DNA of 6,333 nucleotides from contig JALRLQ010000087.1 in the NCBI GenBank assembly GCA_023254365.1, positions 1-6,333 on the forward strand, in the 5' to 3' direction. The position numbers and the translations under genes were made by a program. Numbering within the stretch: the stretch's first letter is position 1; the number at the start of each line of letters is the position of its first letter. Positions 4,801 through 6,333 of this stretch are shown here, piece by piece. Under the pieces are notes generated by a model. It had not been told where the DNA came from, did not search any database, and saw only the letters and a list, made by a program, of their open reading frames with translations. The stretch is from Candidatus Poseidonia sp. (GTDB taxonomy: Archaea; Thermoplasmatota; Poseidoniia; Poseidoniales; Poseidoniaceae).

Positions 4801-6333
4801 TCGTGCGACGGTGCGGCGCTGTGGGCCCAACAGGTCGACCTTCACCTGACCAATCTCGTTCTTCAGGAAGGCGTTGACCAGGGGTTGGACCTCACCGGCG
4901 TGACCGGGAGCATCTCGGGCATCGATGCAACGAGCTTTGCAGGAAGCGATTCAATTCTCTCGCTCAACACCATTCGCGGCGGGTTGTCCGTTTCCGGATT
5001 GGAAGGCGTGGTGACCGGAACGGGCGGACTCGTCGGTCAAGACAACGAAGACCTGGATGTCCGCGAAGTCCACCTCACGGGTGCACCGGCCATCGACCTT
5101 GATTTGTCCTCAGGAACGCTCGCCAATATCGTGTTGGAGGGTTCAGGAACAGGAACGGCGGTGACCGCCCATCATGGACGTTCATCGTCCAACTTGTTCA
5201 TCGAGAATTTGTCGGTGACTTCCTACAGCGTTGGCCTGTCCTTGCATGCCGACGAGGGCGAACTCAGTTCCGCCGTGGTCGTTCGCGATTCATCCATCGT
5301 GGCCACCACCGCGTTGGCGGCCGAACACCATCCTGCCCGCTTCGAAGCCTCTTCGTTGGTTGGCGATGTTGAATTGACCTCGACCGAGGTCGTGGCCGTT
5401 GACGGCTTGATTGGAGGGGTATCGCCGACCAACGGCGCTCAGTTCCTGCTCTACCGAACCGTTGCACTTGAGGCTCGGCGAGAAGGTGCACCGATCAACG
5501 CCTTGTTCACGGTGACCTACAGCGATACTTCGCTCGCTTCCCATGTGGTTGAAGGCACCACGGTGGACGTTGAGTTGCTGTTGCGAACCGTGAGTGAAAC
5601 CGATGATGTCGTCATCGCTTCATGGTCGGTGGTGGCCCAAGTGTCCGGTTCTCCGACGGCCACGCTTGAGGTGGCAAGCCCGACCACGGCCCCGGATGTC
5701 TTGGTCGTCAACGTGCAATCCAACCAACCCCCAACGGTCAATTTGGTCGAACCCATGCCCGGCCAACGGGTGATGGAGGGGGATTCCATCCGTGCTTCAG
5801 CCACCTTCAGCGACGACCTCGATGCTGCAGAAGCGCTTGTTCTCTCGTGGAAGGTCTACGATATGCAAGGCAACGCTGTGCTTCAGAACGGGAACGAACC
5901 GGTGTACAACATCACGGATTTGGCTGCTGGGTTCTACGTGGTTGAAGTGACCGCTATGGATTCACTCGGTCTTTCCTCCACCGCTTCTGTGGATTTTGAA
6001 TACACCCAACTTGATACCGATGGAGACTGGACAAGTTCCTGCTCGTCCGATACCTGGTTTGATGCGACCACGGGTAAATCGTGCGGGCCGAACATCTACG
6101 ATGAAGACGACGATAACGACGGCTTTAGCGATGCGAAGGACGCCTTCCCGCTGGACCCCTGTGCCCAAGTGGACACGGACGGGGACACACAACCTGACGT
6201 GCTGGCCTGTCCTCCGGGATACACCAGTTGGTTAACCGAGGACATGGACGACGACGGTGACGGCATCCCCGATATGCTGGAAGGAACCAGCACGGAAGAC
6301 GATGACATGAACCTCAACGCGTTGCTCGTGGTG
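1738..6333 (+). CDS. Giant secreted multidomain surface protein (beta-helix, Ig-like, PKD-like, TSP3-like repeats), 3' partial
   Basis: One uninterrupted frame of 1532 codons runs to the window end without a stop. It is probably an exported cell-surface or released protein; binding or adhesion is inferred from domain type, and no catalytic motif is recognised. In order: signal peptide (1-33); beta-helix block A (about 42-520); Ig-like segment 1 (about 561-597); beta-helix block B (about 634-760); Ig-like segment 2 (about 776-815); beta-helix block C (about 872-1234); Ig-like segment 3 (about 1240-1327); PKD/cadherin-like domain (about 1329-1421); Asp-rich TSP3-like repeats (about 1426-1515). 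The helix blocks are Gly/Thr/Ser/Val rich with repeated short strands such as GNVTVASGATLTV. Ten cysteines occur as close pairs, and there are at least a dozen N-x-S/T sequons. ATG 1738 is chosen as a compromise; in-frame ATGs at 1714 and 1762 also keep the signal peptide. Base composition and codon use look like the neighbours. Any C-terminal anchor is outside the window. Confidence 0.93.
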   Translation, partial: MARHQRHGMTRATAAGIAGLLLTVLLLPFVSGADSTVTVNTTWSGQLTLTGNVTVASGATLTVEPGTEVDAGTYAIIVEGVLEADQASFFSSVTPETQGSHGQGLWPGIVVETGGQAILSDVTVANASAGVLVRGTFNGTDVVFNDAYRGLSVMGGSAMVNGFEANRIDYEALYVESGSLNLTEGVANEVAVGLANHAEAELSSYTVNEAGVGTQALGGTLALHDFVVNNASVGFATVAGATSTVESFTGTGLALAIDAGNADNLVLAHADLQGERLLVGQGATSFTLDGIAFSATLSTEPRPVVDVRCLGTCDLRNSVIDGARVGLSWSGSGTSVMDNVSVAAEQQAVEATGAGHAAWSNLSLATPNTGVSIQTPTSSMADVEVTLSSPSGVGIDVLGGQHHWTSVSVEKPFVSSDRTTLGLRAWYSDLTLDDFSARNISTGLLLEDSALVGTTLEANIGNLAGVHLIDSTFFAASLTTVAQDEGVLMEGETSLHVASWTAQLHDTPLMMSSGSEAVIRAFSPMNTAPSSADALGDGTLYYGSSTNPTVSTTESYRLLETPVTFTDLQNNPVEADITVHGFSIKSNSNGAATLPLVASGSLVDVTLLGSGVRVTLYGGQNGQSVQVPVIPQGDWTVASGQDIVLGPRPDGQAHQLVGDLTVSNNARLTLIGTTLHVANGQSVTLQGTGVLQGQGATLTSSTVQASGQSLLSGTSEGPLTVNAEVQWGCMSLREVESLTLNGNLTVQPGCEIELTNGAVNGMVSAQTGAQFTSSSSLSITVLDKGLPVEGALISIEGSVGVTDSSGRLTSSTVARSVTDMGETWGGIKTVTLQHNNFTDFVTWDTNTSLSHTFMASTLPTGELSQWLVLERQWSPYTLDGHLVVNTGATLTVQDGVSLRIAEGITITVNGVMDLGAATLSSTGFGARWGGLHLGDSSSAIVELTNTQLVESSPAITVSGHGEVSADGVFVARSASDPLVVVESGSHASLTLRNSHLQDSGNGCINAYPSSGLLTLTNVSFSSCDGAALWAQQVDLHLTNLVLQEGVDQGLDLTGVTGSISGIDATSFAGSDSILSLNTIRGGLSVSGLEGVVTGTGGLVGQDNEDLDVREVHLTGAPAIDLDLSSGTLANIVLEGSGTGTAVTAHHGRSSSNLFIENLSVTSYSVGLSLHADEGELSSAVVVRDSSIVATTALAAEHHPARFEASSLVGDVELTSTEVVAVDGLIGGVSPTNGAQFLLYRTVALEARREGAPINALFTVTYSDTSLASHVVEGTTVDVELLLRTVSETDDVVIASWSVVAQVSGSPTATLEVASPTTAPDVLVVNVQSNQPPTVNLVEPMPGQRVMEGDSIRASATFSDDLDAAEALVLSWKVYDMQGNAVLQNGNEPVYNITDLAAGFYVVEVTAMDSLGLSSTASVDFEYTQLDTDGDWTSSCSSDTWFDATTGKSCGPNIYDEDDDNDGFSDAKDAFPLDPCAQVDTDGDTQPDVLACPPGYTSWLTEDMDDDGDGIPDMLEGTSTEDDDMNLNALLVV
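1861..3297 (+). other. Beta-helix block A of the giant protein (approximate limits)
   Basis: Residues about 42-520. The block opens with W43 and strands QLTLTGNVTV and GATLTVEPGTEV, followed by the GLWPGIVVE motif at 104-112 (W106), a combination typical of the first turns of right-handed parallel beta-helix (pectate-lyase-like) domains. The rest is a long run of short Val/Leu/Gly/Asn strands with no charged catalytic cluster that I can recognise. The cysteine pair C309/C313 lies here. Domain limits are estimates by eye. Confidence 0.65.
3637..4017 (+). other. Beta-helix block B of the giant protein (approximate limits)
   Basis: Residues about 634-760. Two block-opening patterns occur in close succession: W635 with HQLVGDLTVSNNARLTL, and W727 with ESLTLNGNLTVQPGCEIEL. 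C729 and C750 could form a disulfide. It is much shorter than blocks A and C. Confidence 0.5.
4351..5439 (+). other. Beta-helix block C of the giant protein (approximate limits)
   Basis: Residues about 872-1234. It repeats the opening of block A: W873, the GATLTVQDG strand at 887-895, and the RWGGLHLG motif at 927-934 (W928) corresponding to LWPGIVVE. C1003 and C1023 flank SSGLLTLTNVSF and could be disulfide-bonded. No catalytic signature is recognised. Confidence 0.6.
5722..6000 (+). other. PKD/cadherin-like Ig-fold domain of the giant protein
   Basis: Residues about 1329-1421. The pattern NQPPTVNLVEP, then GDSIRASATFSDD (1348-1360), LVLSWKVYD (1367-1375), and GFYVVEVTAMDSLG (1398-1411) is the usual strand order of a PKD or related Ig-like domain, including the late V-E-V-T-A-x-D-x-x-G strand. 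Such domains act as spacers or adhesion modules in archaeal surface proteins. Confidence 0.7.
6013..6282 (+). repeat. TSP3-like Asp-rich calcium-binding repeats in the giant protein
   Basis: Residues about 1426-1515 contain successive D-x-D-x-D runs: DTDGD (1426-1430), DEDDDNDGFSDAKD (1455-1468) followed by AFPLDP, DTDGD (1479-1483), and DMDDDGDGIPD (1502-1512). This matches the thrombospondin type 3 / EF-like calcium-binding loop pattern. C1435/C1449 and C1475/C1491 fall inside the repeat region and may be disulfides. The acidic run continues (EDDDMN) toward the window end, so more repeats may follow. Confidence 0.85.

Noticed and set aside
6096..6310. Simple DNA repeat (GAC/GAT-rich stretch)
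   Set aside because: It is explained by Asp codons of the TSP3-like calcium-binding repeats; there is no regular nucleotide unit as in a CRISPR or tandem satellite.
2119..6317. Many 60-220 codon frames on both strands inside the giant gene, including a 223-codon + frame at 4206-4877
   Set aside because: The frame beginning at 1738 is open throughout and gives coherent signal peptide, beta-helix, PKD-like and TSP3 features; the others are Arg/Pro-rich or low-quality shadows.

Overview
The window looks like a high-GC euryarchaeal chromosome, most likely a planktonic marine group such as Marine Group II (Poseidoniales). The evidence is the archaeal-only gene order eL18 (L18e) - uL13 - uS9 - rpoN, the archaeal forms of each protein, strong GGAGGTGA-type ribosome binding sites, a tRNA-Pro with an encoded CCA, and a very large secreted beta-helix/Ig-like/calcium-repeat protein of the kind common in that lineage. 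The lineage is an inference; archaeal origin is close to certain.

Layout, all on the + strand. Positions 1-60 probably hold the end of an upstream gene (rpoD would be expected from conserved gene order, but the fragment is too short to prove it). Positions 107-1597 are a tightly packed information-processing operon: rpl18e, rpl13 (TTG start, overlapping rpl18e), rps9 (overlapping rpl13 by one base) and rpoN. A tRNA-Pro(GGG) gene follows 10 bases after rpoN at 1608-1685, probably co-transcribed. After a 52-base gap without a recognisable promoter or terminator, one open reading frame runs from 1738 to the end of the window (1532 codons, no stop).

The large protein has a signal peptide, three blocks of probable right-handed beta-helix, each followed by a short Ig-like (carboxypeptidase-regulatory-like) segment with a shared P-[VI]-x-x-A motif, then a PKD/cadherin-like domain, then Asp-rich thrombospondin type 3-like calcium-binding repeats. 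Its C-terminus, and therefore any membrane anchor, lies beyond the window. All ten cysteines fall in close sequential pairs, and there are at least a dozen N-glycosylation sequons, both fitting an extracellular protein.

The first five genes serve translation and transcription: three large/small-subunit ribosomal proteins, a zinc-binding RNA polymerase subunit and a proline tRNA. The surface protein has no functional link to them that the sequence shows; it sits where many archaea carry rpoK-eno-rps2. I see no CRISPR array, transposon, toxin-antitoxin or defence module, and no convincing novel multi-gene system. The points most worth following are the modular giant surface protein and its position behind a tRNA inside a conserved ribosomal gene cluster.
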